Below are positions 21,315 to 28,689 of a stretch of DNA of 31,118 bases, one piece after another (the first letter of the stretch is position 1; each line of letters opens with the position of its first letter). The position numbers were made by a program, and so were the translations under genes. The notes under the pieces were generated by a model that saw nothing but the letters and a program-made list of their open reading frames with translations, searched no databases and had not been told where the DNA came from. Origin of the DNA: Thermoleophilia bacterium (lineage in GTDB: Bacteria; Actinomycetota; Thermoleophilia; Gaiellales; Gaiellaceae); assembly GCA_025933895.1 (NCBI GenBank), contig JAICZB010000005.1:1-31118 (forward strand), given 5' to 3'.

Positions 21315-22180
21315 CGACGGCGCTCGTCGCCGGGGCGAGCGGCCACGTCGGCTCGCGTCTCGTTCGAGCGCTCGAGCAGCGCGGCATCGAGGTCCGTGCC
21401 GTCTCGCGGAGTGGCGGCGAGGGCCTGATCGTCGGCGACGTCGCCGACCGGGGCTCGATGCTGGAGCTCCTCTGGGGCGTCGATGTGGCGTACTACCTCG
21501 TGCATTCGCTCGGACTGGCGGGAAAGTTCGAAGAGGACGAACGCCGCGCCGCCGAGACGTTCGCCGCGGCAGCTCGAGATCGCGGGGTGGGGCGGCTCGT
21601 GTACCTCGGCGGCATCGTCCACGACGACGACCTGTCCCCTCACCTAGAGAGCCGGCGTGAGGTCGGCGAGATTCTTCGCGGTAGCGGGATCCCGACCATC
21701 GAGTTCCGGACCTCGATCGTCGTAGGAGCCGGTAGCGCGTCGTTCGAGCTCGTCCGCGACCTCGTGGACGCGCTGCCCGTGCTCGTGGGCCCCGACTGGC
21801 TCGACAACCCCGCCCAGCCGATCGGCGTCGACGACGTGGTCGCGTACCTCGTCGCGGCGCTCGACGTGTCGCTCGAGGGAAGCGTCGTCTACGAGATCGG
21901 CGGCGCGGACCGCGGCACCTATCGTGATCTCGTGGACGAGATCGCCAGGCGGCGGGGCCGTCCGGGCGTCCTCGTCTCGTTGCCCGTTCCGTGGGTGCCC
22001 GTCGGAGCATCGACGCTGCCGGAGCGGCTGGGGGAGCTCGTCCCGGAACGCGCACGGCTCGCAGCGAACCTGCTCGAGAGCCTCAGATACGGGACCGCCG
22101 TCGAGGACGATGCGGCCCTCCGGGACTTCGACGTGCGTCCGGTGGGCCTCCGCGAAGCCGTCGCCGAAGCCCTCGCCTGA
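21311..22180 (+). CDS. NAD(P)H-binding SDR/NmrA-type protein
   Basis: This 289-residue protein has a Rossmann fold of the atypical short-chain dehydrogenase kind. It starts VTTALVAGASGHVGSRLVRALEQRG, where GASGHVG (8-14) is the dinucleotide loop, followed by AVSRSGG, DVADRGSMLELLWGVDVAYYLVHSLG and GRLVYLGGIVHDD. The sequence DVAYYLVHS and LGGI..DDLSPHL with EFRTSIVVGAGSASFELVRDLVDALPVLVGP resemble the DUF2867-linked YesF/YbjT-like proteins, but the C-terminal domain is missing. No Tyr-Lys catalytic pair is evident, so it may be a sensor or isomerase-like protein. It is coupled to the preceding membrane gene and ends directly against the nlpC stop with no gap. Confidence 0.83.
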   Translation: MTTALVAGASGHVGSRLVRALEQRGIEVRAVSRSGGEGLIVGDVADRGSMLELLWGVDVAYYLVHSLGLAGKFEEDERRAAETFAAAARDRGVGRLVYLGGIVHDDDLSPHLESRREVGEILRGSGIPTIEFRTSIVVGAGSASFELVRDLVDALPVLVGPDWLDNPAQPIGVDDVVAYLVAALDVSLEGSVVYEIGGADRGTYRDLVDEIARRRGRPGVLVSLPVPWVPVGASTLPERLGELVPERARLAANLLESLRYGTAVEDDAALRDFDVRPVGLREAVAEALA

Positions 22181-23320
22181 CTACGGCACGCGGCGGGCGC
22201 CGTCGAAGCTGCCGAAGCCGGCGATGCTGTCGATGCGGACGACGGAGCCGGTGTGCGGCGCGTCGACGAACTGGCCGTTGCCGATGTAGATCCCGACGTG
22301 GCCGAGCCCGTCGAAGAAGACGAGGTCGCCGGGCTGCATCTGCGACTGGGAGATCGGCTCCGTTGCGTTCCACTGCGCGACTGTGTAGTGCGGGAGCGAG
22401 ATCCCCAGCTTGGCGTAGACGTACATCACCAGGCCGGAGCAGTCGAAGCCGCTCGGGCTGGCGCCGCCGTAGACGTACGGGACGCCGAGGTACCCGAGGG
22501 CGATCGTGGCCGCCTCGGGATGGCCGGCCCCGGTTCCGGTCACCGGCGGGGGCGGCCCGGGGGTCGGCGAGGAGGTCGGTGCGGACGTGGGTGTGGCCGT
22601 CGGCGTGGACGCCGTCTGCTGGGCCGCCCTCTGGCGCGCGGCGGCTTCCTGCTCCCTCAGCCGTTCCAGCGCCGCCGCTCTCTCCCGCTTCTCGCGTGCC
22701 GCCTCCTGCGCCTGGAGATTCGCGATCGTCGTGTGGATCGACGCGAGCAGCCGCTTCTGCTGGTCGAGCTCGGATGCCTTGGCCTGCTTCTGCGCGTTGT
22801 AGAAACTCAGAGTCTTCTCGCGCTTGCTCTGGAGGGCCTTGAGCTGGAGCTCGCGGCGCTGCACGGCGTGCTCGAACCGGATCGCCTGCTGCGCGAGTGC
22901 CGAATCCTGGTCAGAGAGCACCTGCGCCGATTCGGAGCGGTCGATCAGCTGTGAGATGCTGTGAGAGCCGGCGAGCACGTCGACCGTGCTCGGCGCCCCG
23001 TTCACGTAGAGCGAGTAGATGCGGGACATGATTCGCTTCTGGGCGCCATGGAGGTTGCCTTTCGCCACGTGGAGCCGGTCCGCGTTCTGCCGCAGATCCC
23101 GATTGACCTGCGCGAGCTTCTGCTGCGCGTTCCAGGCCCGGTCTTCGGCCTGCTGCAGGTCCTTGCCGATGCGCCCGACTTCGGCGAGCACGGTGCGAGC
23201 GTGCTCCTGCTCCGCCTTGATCTGGGGCGTCGAATGCGCGCGCGCCACGGTCGCAGCCAGAGCCGCCGCGAGTGCGGCGAGGCCGAGCGTGCAGAGGAGG
23301 GCGAGACCTTGACGTCGCAT
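22181..23320 (-). CDS. Secreted NlpC/P60 peptidoglycan endopeptidase
   Basis: This is a cell-wall hydrolase that cuts peptide stems of peptidoglycan outside the membrane. The 379-residue product has a signal peptide (about 1-28, MRRQGLALLC...VARA), a long coiled-coil region (about 33-235) of the PcsB/RipA kind, a Thr/Pro/Ser linker (238-262), and the C-terminal NlpC/P60 domain. The domain has catalytic Cys294 in FDCSGLVMYVY, His341 in GHVGIYIG and a third polar residue at His356 (APHTG). The coiled coil probably keeps the enzyme inactive until a divisome partner such as FtsEX binds it; this is inferred from the PcsB and RipC models. It is divergent from phoH. Confidence 0.93.
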   Translation of the reverse strand: MRRQGLALLCTLGLAALAAALAATVARAHSTPQIKAEQEHARTVLAEVGRIGKDLQQAEDRAWNAQQKLAQVNRDLRQNADRLHVAKGNLHGAQKRIMSRIYSLYVNGAPSTVDVLAGSHSISQLIDRSESAQVLSDQDSALAQQAIRFEHAVQRRELQLKALQSKREKTLSFYNAQKQAKASELDQQKRLLASIHTTIANLQAQEAAREKRERAAALERLREQEAAARQRAAQQTASTPTATPTSAPTSSPTPGPPPPVTGTGAGHPEAATIALGYLGVPYVYGGASPSGFDCSGLVMYVYAKLGISLPHYTVAQWNATEPISQSQMQPGDLVFFDGLGHVGIYIGNGQFVDAPHTGSVVRIDSIAGFGSFDGARRVP

Positions 23321-23356
23321 GAGAAAACGGCGTAGAAAGACGACCCGAGGCCCGGG

Positions 23357-23362
23357 ACGCTA
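23357..23362 (-). promoter_or_regulatory. Possible -10 box for the NlpC/P60 gene
   Basis: TAGCGT (23362 to 23357, minus strand) would give a leader of about 30 nt before ATG 23320. There is no close -10 as at the leaderless genes and no clear ribosome binding site. The 146-nt gap shows no c-di-AMP (ydaO) riboswitch. Confidence 0.3.
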
Positions 23363-23453
23363 GCGCATCGAGCCGACGGAGTCATGTTCGTGACCTACGC
23401 AACGAACCCTTCCGGGGCGTCCAGCGTGCACAGGGAAGCGCCGCAGAGCGCCC

Positions 23454-23466
23454 TACACTGCCCGAG
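23454..23466 (+). promoter_or_regulatory. phoH operon -10 box, leaderless
   Basis: TACACT (23454-23459), 7 nt, then ATG 23467. This single promoter appears to serve the eight overlapping genes from phoH to era. Confidence 0.55.
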
Positions 23467-24426
23467 ATGCAGACCGTTCTGGACGTCTCGAACGAGGTTG
23501 CGGCCGAGCTCGCCGGCATTGGCGACGGGGTGCTCGACGCGCTCCGCGACCGGCTCGGCTGCACGGTCAACCTGCGCGGAAACCGGCTGACACTCGGGGG
23601 AGACGACCTCAAGGTCGCCGAGGCGCAGGCGGTCGTCGAGGAGCTCGTCGAGCTCGTCGAGGGAGGCCAGGAGGTGGGCGCCGGCACCGTCGACGCCATC
23701 CTCGGAGCGATCGACCAGGCCGAGGACGTGCGGGAGATCTTCTCCGACGTCGTCTGGTCGCATCGCGGCAAGCGGATCACGCCGAAGACGGTCACGCAGA
23801 AGCGCTACGTCGACGCGATCCGCGACTGCACCGTGACCTTCGGCATCGGCCCCGCCGGCACCGGCAAGACGTACCTCGCGATCGCGCTCGCCGTCGCGGC
23901 GCTCTCCGAGCGGCAGGTCGGCCGGATCATCCTCACGCGCCCCGCGGTCGAGGCGGGAGAGCGGCTCGGCTTCCTGCCGGGCGACGTGCTCGCAAAGGTC
24001 GATCCGTACATGCGGCCGCTCTTCGACGCGCTCTACGACACGATGGACCCGGAGAAGCTCAACGCCTACATGGAGCGCGGCACGATCGAGGTCGCCCCGC
24101 TCGCCTTCATGCGCGGGCGCACGCTGAACGACAGCTTCGTCATCCTCGACGAGGCGCAGAATACGTCGCCCGAGCAGATGCAGATGTTCCTCACGCGCCT
24201 CGGCTTCGGCTCGAAGATGGTCGTGACCGGGGACGTGACTCAGGTCGACCTGCCGCGGGAGCAGGCGTCCGGGCTGATCCAGGTGCGCGAGATCCTCTCG
24301 ACGGTCGACGGCATCGCCTTCGTCGAGTTCAGCCACCAGGACGTCGTCCGCCACAAGCTCGTCCAGCGGATCGTCGAGGCCTACAAGCGGCATGCCGAGC
24401 AGACGGGGACGCAACGGAGTCGGTGA
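23467..24426 (+). CDS. PhoH-like ATPase (YbeZ type)
   Basis: PhoH-like proteins are P-loop ATPases with predicted RNA helicase activity that work with YbeY in rRNA maturation. The 319-residue product has an N-terminal KH-like region (about 1-62), then the ATPase domain with Walker A GPAGTGKT (128-135), TRPAVEAGERLGFLPGD, Walker B FVILDEAQNT (224-233) and sensor VTGDVTQVDLP. This matches YbeZ rather than the PIN-containing PhoH2. The stop overlaps the ybeY start (GTGA), the usual genetic link. Confidence 0.95.
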   Translation: MQTVLDVSNEVAAELAGIGDGVLDALRDRLGCTVNLRGNRLTLGGDDLKVAEAQAVVEELVELVEGGQEVGAGTVDAILGAIDQAEDVREIFSDVVWSHRGKRITPKTVTQKRYVDAIRDCTVTFGIGPAGTGKTYLAIALAVAALSERQVGRIILTRPAVEAGERLGFLPGDVLAKVDPYMRPLFDALYDTMDPEKLNAYMERGTIEVAPLAFMRGRTLNDSFVILDEAQNTSPEQMQMFLTRLGFGSKMVVTGDVTQVDLPREQASGLIQVREILSTVDGIAFVEFSHQDVVRHKLVQRIVEAYKRHAEQTGTQRSR

Positions 24427-24866
24427 TACGGGTCGACGTCGTCAACCGCTCGGGCGCGGAGGTGGAGGAGTCGGCCGCGGTCGAGCTCGCGCGCTCCGTG
24501 CTCGCGGGCGAGGGCGTCGGTGCCGGTGAGCTCGGGCTCGCCTTCGTCGGGCCTGACGAGAGCCGTGAGCTGAAGCGCGAGCACCTGGGCATCGACGAGG
24601 CGACCGACGCGCTGGCCTTTCCGATCGACGGGCTCGAGACGCTGCCCGACGGCATGCCGCGCCAGCTCGGCGACGTCGTCGTCTGTCCCGACGTCGTGGG
24701 AGAGCACTGGCGGGCGCCTCTCGTGCATGCGCTGCTCCACCTCGTCGGCTACGACCACGGTCCCGAGATGGAGGCGCGCGAGGCGGTGTACGCGCGCCGT
24801 AGGCTCGACGGAGGCGCGCAAGGAGCAGAGGCGCCGGCTTTGCCGGCGACGGAGCGGAAGCCATGA
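24423..24866 (+). CDS. ybeY: Endoribonuclease YbeY
   Basis: YbeY is a zinc-dependent endoribonuclease needed for 16S rRNA 3' end processing and ribosome quality control. The 147-residue product has TDALAFPID (61-69), the analogue of TDVLSFP, and the metal site HALLHLVGYDH, with His102, His106 and His112 in the required H-x3-H-x5-H spacing. A tail of about 25 residues (AQGAEAPALPATERKP) is low complexity. GTG 24423 overlaps the phoH stop, with GGAG about 7 nt upstream. Confidence 0.95.
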   Translation: MIRVDVVNRSGAEVEESAAVELARSVLAGEGVGAGELGLAFVGPDESRELKREHLGIDEATDALAFPIDGLETLPDGMPRQLGDVVVCPDVVGEHWRAPLVHALLHLVGYDHGPEMEAREAVYARRRLDGGAQGAEAPALPATERKP

Positions 24867-25651
24867 GCGTCACCCCGCTGCCGCGTGGCCCCGAGGACGA
24901 GCAACGCGAGCGGCAGCAGCGCCGCTTCCTGCGGCCGGCCCCGGGTCGCGCGCCGTCCCTGCTCGACAGCTTCAACTACGCCTTCGAGGGCGTCATCCAC
25001 GTCCTCCGCACGCAGCGGAACCTCCGCATCCACTTCCTCGCCGCCGTGCTCGTGTTCGGCGGTGCGATCGCGGTCGGCGTCTCGCGGCTGCAGCTGATCG
25101 CGCTCGTCATCGCGATCGCGTTCGTCCTCGTCGCGGAGATGCTGAACACGGCGATCGAGGGCGTGATCGACGTGTCGACGACCTCGTTCGACCCCAACGC
25201 GAAGCTCGCGAAGGACATCGCCGCAGGCGCCGTCCTCATCGCCTCGATCACCGCGGTCGCGGTCGGCTACCTCGTCTTCGAGAGCGCCGCGGGCAGCCGC
25301 GCGACGCACGTGCTCGACCGTGTGCGGAAGGGGCCGGCGGAGATCACTCTCGTCGCGCTCGTTCTCGTCGTGTTGATCGTGATCGCGACGAAAGCGTGGA
25401 CGGGGCGCGGCACGCCGCTCCGCGGAGGCCTGCCGTCCGGCCACGCCGCGCTCGCTTTCGCCGGCTGGATCGCGGTCACCTATCTCGTCGGCGACACGCA
25501 CCGCTTCGTCGTCTCCTCGCTGACGCTGATCATGGCGCTGCTCGTCGCCCAGACCCGCGTCGAGTCGGGCATCCACTCGCTGCTCGAGGTCGTGTACGGA
25601 GGTGCGCTCGGAGCGCTTACGACCCTCGTCGTCTTCCAGCTCATCGGGTGA
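24863..25651 (+). CDS. DgkA-type lipid kinase fused to a PAP2 phosphatase
   Basis: Two membrane enzymes lie in one 262-residue chain. Residues about 33-142 form a DgkA-type kinase, in Gram-positives usually undecaprenol kinase: NYAFEGVIHVLRTQRNLRIH, AEMLNTAIEGVIDV and DPNAKLAKDIAAGAVL carry the nucleotide and metal residues. Residues about 160-262 form a PAP2 (PgpB-like) domain with GLPSGHAALAF (PSGH at 191-194) and RVESGIHSLLEVVYG, where Arg232 and His238 are in place but the usual final Asp is Glu242. Both halves act on the undecaprenyl carrier: the kinase makes Und-P from the alcohol, and the phosphatase could make it from Und-PP. ATG 24863 overlaps ybeY with GGAG upstream. Placement between ybeY and era is typical for dgkA. 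Confidence 0.9.
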   Translation: MSVTPLPRGPEDEQRERQQRRFLRPAPGRAPSLLDSFNYAFEGVIHVLRTQRNLRIHFLAAVLVFGGAIAVGVSRLQLIALVIAIAFVLVAEMLNTAIEGVIDVSTTSFDPNAKLAKDIAAGAVLIASITAVAVGYLVFESAAGSRATHVLDRVRKGPAEITLVALVLVVLIVIATKAWTGRGTPLRGGLPSGHAALAFAGWIAVTYLVGDTHRFVVSSLTLIMALLVAQTRVESGIHSLLEVVYGGALGALTTLVVFQLIG

Positions 25652-26367
25652 CCTTGACCGTCGACCGCCTGCTGATCTGGGACTTCGACGGGACGCTCGC
25701 GCACCGGCGCGGCGAGACCGGCTGGAGCATCCTGCTCGCCGAGGCGCTCGACGCCGAGGAGCCGGGACACGCGCACTCCGGCGACACGTTCCGGCCTCAT
25801 CTGAGGGACGGGTTTCCCTGGCACCAGCCCGAGGTGGCGCACCCGGAGTTGTGCGAGCCGGAGGCCTGGTGGGCGTCGGTGCGTCCGGTGCTCTCGCGGG
25901 CGTACGAGGCGGCCGGCTACGCGCCTGCGCGGGCCCTCGAGCTGGCGGACGCGGCGCGCCGGCTCTACGTCGACCCGCAGGTGGGCTGGGCGCTCTTCGA
26001 CGACACGCTCCCTGCGCTCGCGCGGCTCACGGAGGCGGGCTGGACGCACGCGATCCTCTCCAACCACGTGCCCGAGCTGCGCCAGATCGTCGCCGGCCTC
26101 GGCCTCGACGAGGTCGTCGCCTTCATCTCCTGCTCGGCCGAGACGGGCTACGAGAAGCCGCACGCGCAGGCATACGCCTCGGTGCTCGACGCCCTGCGCC
26201 CGGCGGAAGCGTGGATGGTCGGGGACAACGTCGTCGCGGACGTGCTGGGCGCCGAGGAGCTCGGCATCCCGGCCGTGCTCGTGCGCCGACCCGATCCACG
26301 CGCGGCGCGGTATGCGGATACGCTCGCCGGCGTCGAGCGGTTGCTCGGCGATGCGGTAGTCGCATGA
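25648..26367 (+). CDS. HAD-superfamily hydrolase
   Basis: This 239-residue HAD phosphatase has motif I DFDGTLAH (12-19, nucleophile Asp12), motif II AILSNH near 137, motif III lysine in TGYEKPHAQAY and motif IV GDNVVADVLGAEELGIPAVLV. The helical cap (about 22-110, Trp/His-rich: EAWWASVRPVLSRAY) places it in the C1-cap group with phosphoglycolate phosphatase-like and haloacid dehalogenase-like enzymes. Substrate is unknown. GTG 25648 overlaps the kinase-phosphatase stop; no Shine-Dalgarno sequence is visible, so translation probably depends on coupling. Confidence 0.88.
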   Translation: MTLTVDRLLIWDFDGTLAHRRGETGWSILLAEALDAEEPGHAHSGDTFRPHLRDGFPWHQPEVAHPELCEPEAWWASVRPVLSRAYEAAGYAPARALELADAARRLYVDPQVGWALFDDTLPALARLTEAGWTHAILSNHVPELRQIVAGLGLDEVVAFISCSAETGYEKPHAQAYASVLDALRPAEAWMVGDNVVADVLGAEELGIPAVLVRRPDPRAARYADTLAGVERLLGDAVVA

Positions 26368-27020
26368 GCGACGTCTTGGGAGAACAGAAGCGCTACTACG
26401 CGGAGCGCGCGCCGGAGTACGACGACTGGTGGTACCGGCGCGGCCGCTACGAGCTCGAGCCCGATGCGCTCGCGCGCTGGCAGGCGGACGTTGCAGAGGC
26501 CGAGGCGGCGCTCGAGGGGTTCGCGCCCGGCGGCGCCGTCCTCGAGCTCGCCGCCGGCACGGGAATCTGGACGCGCAAGCTCGTCCGGCTCGCGGATCGC
26601 GTCGTCGCCGTGGACGCGAACGCGGAGACGCTCGCGCTCAACACGCCGGCCGCGAAACTCGTGCAGGCGGACGTCTTCTCGTGGCATCCGGCGGAGCGCT
26701 TCGACGTCGTCTTCTTCTCTTTCTGGCTCTCTCACGTCCCCCAGGAACGGTTCGACGCGTTCTGGGGGCTCGTGCGCTCGGCGCTACGACCGGCGGGCCG
26801 CGTCTTCCTGATCGACAGCTCCGCGGGCGACAAGGCACACACTGGAACGGACCAGGAGGGGGAGCTCGAGACGCGGACGGTGGCCGACGGTCGAGCGTTC
26901 CGGATCGTCAAGCGCCGCTGGGAGCCGGACGAGCTGGCCGATCGCGTTCGCCCACTCGGTTTAGACGTCGATCTCACCATGACGGCCAACGGCAGCTTCC
27001 TCGTCGGAGGAAGCCGATGA
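26364..27020 (+). CDS. Class I SAM-dependent methyltransferase
   Basis: This 218-residue methyltransferase starts MSDVLGEQKRYYAERAPEYDDWWYRRGRYE, the sort of N-terminus seen in small-molecule (UbiE/COQ5-like) methyltransferases. Motif I is AVLELAAGTGIWTRKL (about 59-74), motif II VVAVDANAETLALN, then FDVVFFSFWLSHVPQERFDAFW, RPAGRVFLIDS and a C-terminal VKRRWEPDELADRVRPLGLD. The substrate cannot be deduced. ATG 26364 overlaps the HAD stop. Confidence 0.88.
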   Translation: MSDVLGEQKRYYAERAPEYDDWWYRRGRYELEPDALARWQADVAEAEAALEGFAPGGAVLELAAGTGIWTRKLVRLADRVVAVDANAETLALNTPAAKLVQADVFSWHPAERFDVVFFSFWLSHVPQERFDAFWGLVRSALRPAGRVFLIDSSAGDKAHTGTDQEGELETRTVADGRAFRIVKRRWEPDELADRVRPLGLDVDLTMTANGSFLVGGSR

Positions 27021-27391
27021 GCGGCGAGGAGCTGCTCGCGCAGGCGGACGCGGCGGCGGCGCACGCGTACGCCCCCTACTCGGAGTACCAGGTCGGGGCA
27101 GTAGTGCTGCTGCACGACGGGCGCGTCTTCGCGGCGGCGAACGTCGAGAACGCCGCCTATCCGCTGGGAGTCTGCGCGGAACGGGCGGCGATCGCGAAGG
27201 CCGCGAGCGAGGGCGTGCGGCCGGGAGATGTGGAGGCGATCGCGATCACTGCGTCCCCGTGTGGCGGCTGCCGCCAGTGGCTGCACGAGTGGCGCTTCGA
27301 GCGCGTCCATTTCCGCCGGGCCGACGGAACGGTCGCGACGTACGCCGCCGACGAGCTGCTGCCGGAGACGTGGGATCTGCCGCAGACATGA
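27017..27391 (+). CDS. cdd: Cytidine deaminase
   Basis: Cdd converts cytidine and deoxycytidine to uridine and deoxyuridine in pyrimidine salvage. The 124-residue homotetrameric-type enzyme has HAYAPYSEYQVGAVV near the N-terminus, NVENAAYPLGVCAERAAI with zinc ligand Cys53 and catalytic Glu55, and ASPCGGCRQWLHEW with Cys82 and Cys85. ATG 27017 overlaps the methyltransferase stop and has a strong site, GGAGG, 6 nt upstream. This shows that ribosomes here do use Shine-Dalgarno pairing. It is slightly short at the C-terminus. Confidence 0.95.
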   Translation: MSGEELLAQADAAAAHAYAPYSEYQVGAVVLLHDGRVFAAANVENAAYPLGVCAERAAIAKAASEGVRPGDVEAIAITASPCGGCRQWLHEWRFERVHFRRADGTVATYAADELLPETWDLPQT

Positions 27392-27825
27392 CCGAGCCGC
27401 TGCTGCGGCCGGCGGATCCCGGCGACGAGCCGAGGTTGCGGGCCGTCGCCGAGGCGTCCAAGGCTCACTGGGGTTACGACGCGGAGCGCGTCGGCAACTG
27501 GGCCGAGACGCTCGACCTGTCGCGCGAGATCTGGATCGCCGAGGTCGCCGGCGAGATCGTCGCCTGGTCGGCTCTGCTGCCGCCGAGCGAAGGCATCTGC
27601 GAGCTCGACGATCTCTGGGTCGAGCCGCGCGCCATCGGAACGGGGATCGGGACCGTCCTCTTCCGGCAGGCGGAGGCGCACGCTCGCCATCTCGGTGCCC
27701 GCGCTCTGCGGTGGGAAGCCGATCCGAACGCCGTCGGCTTCTACGAGCGCATGGGCGCGGCGGTCGTCGGCACTGCGACGAGCTCGTGGGGCCGGTCGTT
27801 GCCGGTGATGCAGGTAGAGCTGTGA
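27388..27825 (+). CDS. GNAT-family acetyltransferase
   Basis: This 145-residue GNAT N-acetyltransferase begins MTEPLLRPADPGDEPRLRAVAEASKAHWGY. Beta strands IWIAEVAGEIVAWSALLP and CELDDLWVEP lead to the acetyl-CoA loop RAIGTGIGTVLFRQAEAHAR, and the domain ends DPNAVGFYERMGAAVVG, all typical. The acceptor is unknown. ATG 27388 overlaps cdd. The protein is in the same message as era but there is no evidence it modifies ribosomal components. Confidence 0.9.
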   Translation: MTEPLLRPADPGDEPRLRAVAEASKAHWGYDAERVGNWAETLDLSREIWIAEVAGEIVAWSALLPPSEGICELDDLWVEPRAIGTGIGTVLFRQAEAHARHLGARALRWEADPNAVGFYERMGAAVVGTATSSWGRSLPVMQVEL

Positions 27826-28682
27826 GGTCGGGGATCGTCGCCGTCGCGGGTCGCCCGAATGTCGGCAAGTCGACGCTCGTGAACGCGCTCTGCGGCGGCA
27901 AGGTCGCGATCGTCTCGGACAAGCCGCAGACGACCCGCCGGCGCATCTTCGGGATCGCGAACGGCGACGACTACCAGCTCGTCCTCGCCGACCTACCCGG
28001 GTTCCAGCGACCGCTCGACGCGCTGACCGAGCGCATGCAAAAGACCGTCGACGCGGCGTTCGAAGAGATCGAGGCCGTCCTCTTCGTCCTCTCGGCGCGC
28101 GAGCGGATCGGCGCAGGCGACCGCTTCATCGCCTCGCGCGTCTTCGGACTCGGCGTACCCGTCGTGATCGCGCTCAACAAGGTCGACCGGCTCAAGGCCG
28201 GGCACGTGGCGCAGCAGATGACCGCCGCCGCACGGCTCGGGACGTTCCACGCGCTGCATCCCGTCAGCGCGAAGACCGGGGATGGTGTGGCTGCGCTGCA
28301 CGACGAGCTCGTCGGGCTCCTGCCCGAGGGGCCGCTGTACTTCCCGCAGGAGCAGCGCAGCGATCTCTCCGTCGAGCTGCAGCTGGCGGAGCTCGTCCGC
28401 GAGAAGGCGCTCTGGCTGACGCGCGACGAGGTGCCGCACGCGATCTCGGTCGAGGTGGAGGAGATCGAGGAGAAGGTCGTGCGCGCGTCGATCCTCGTCG
28501 AGACCGAGTCGCAGAAGCAGATCGTGGTCGGCAAGGGCGGCAGCGTCGTGAAGGAGATCGGGACGCGCGCGAGGCCGGAGATCGAGGCGCTGCTCGGCCA
28601 GTCGATCTTCCTCGAGCTCAAGGTGAAGGTGCGGCCGAGATGGCGCCGGGACGCCGCGACGCTCGAGCGGCTCGGGCTCTAG
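27822..28682 (+). CDS. era: GTPase Era
   Basis: Era is a GTPase that binds the 3' end of 16S rRNA and couples small-subunit maturation to growth. The 286-residue product has G1 GRPNVGKST (10-18), the switch/G2 region around QTTRRRIFG, G3 DLPG (57-60), G4 NKVD (119-122) and G5 VSAKTGDG. The C-terminal KH domain includes RDEVPHAISVEVEEI and KQIVVGKGGSVVKEIG. GTG 27822 overlaps the GNAT stop. It is the last of eight genes joined by 4-nt overlaps; ybeY and era are functionally linked in 16S processing. Confidence 0.97.
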   Translation: MRSGIVAVAGRPNVGKSTLVNALCGGKVAIVSDKPQTTRRRIFGIANGDDYQLVLADLPGFQRPLDALTERMQKTVDAAFEEIEAVLFVLSARERIGAGDRFIASRVFGLGVPVVIALNKVDRLKAGHVAQQMTAAARLGTFHALHPVSAKTGDGVAALHDELVGLLPEGPLYFPQEQRSDLSVELQLAELVREKALWLTRDEVPHAISVEVEEIEEKVVRASILVETESQKQIVVGKGGSVVKEIGTRARPEIEALLGQSIFLELKVKVRPRWRRDAATLERLGL

Positions 28683-28689
28683 ACACGCT

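Noticed and set aside
23321..23466. c-di-AMP (ydaO) riboswitch before the NlpC/P60 gene.
   Set aside because: The gap is 146 nt and shared with the phoH promoter; no ydaO-like conserved sequence could be seen.
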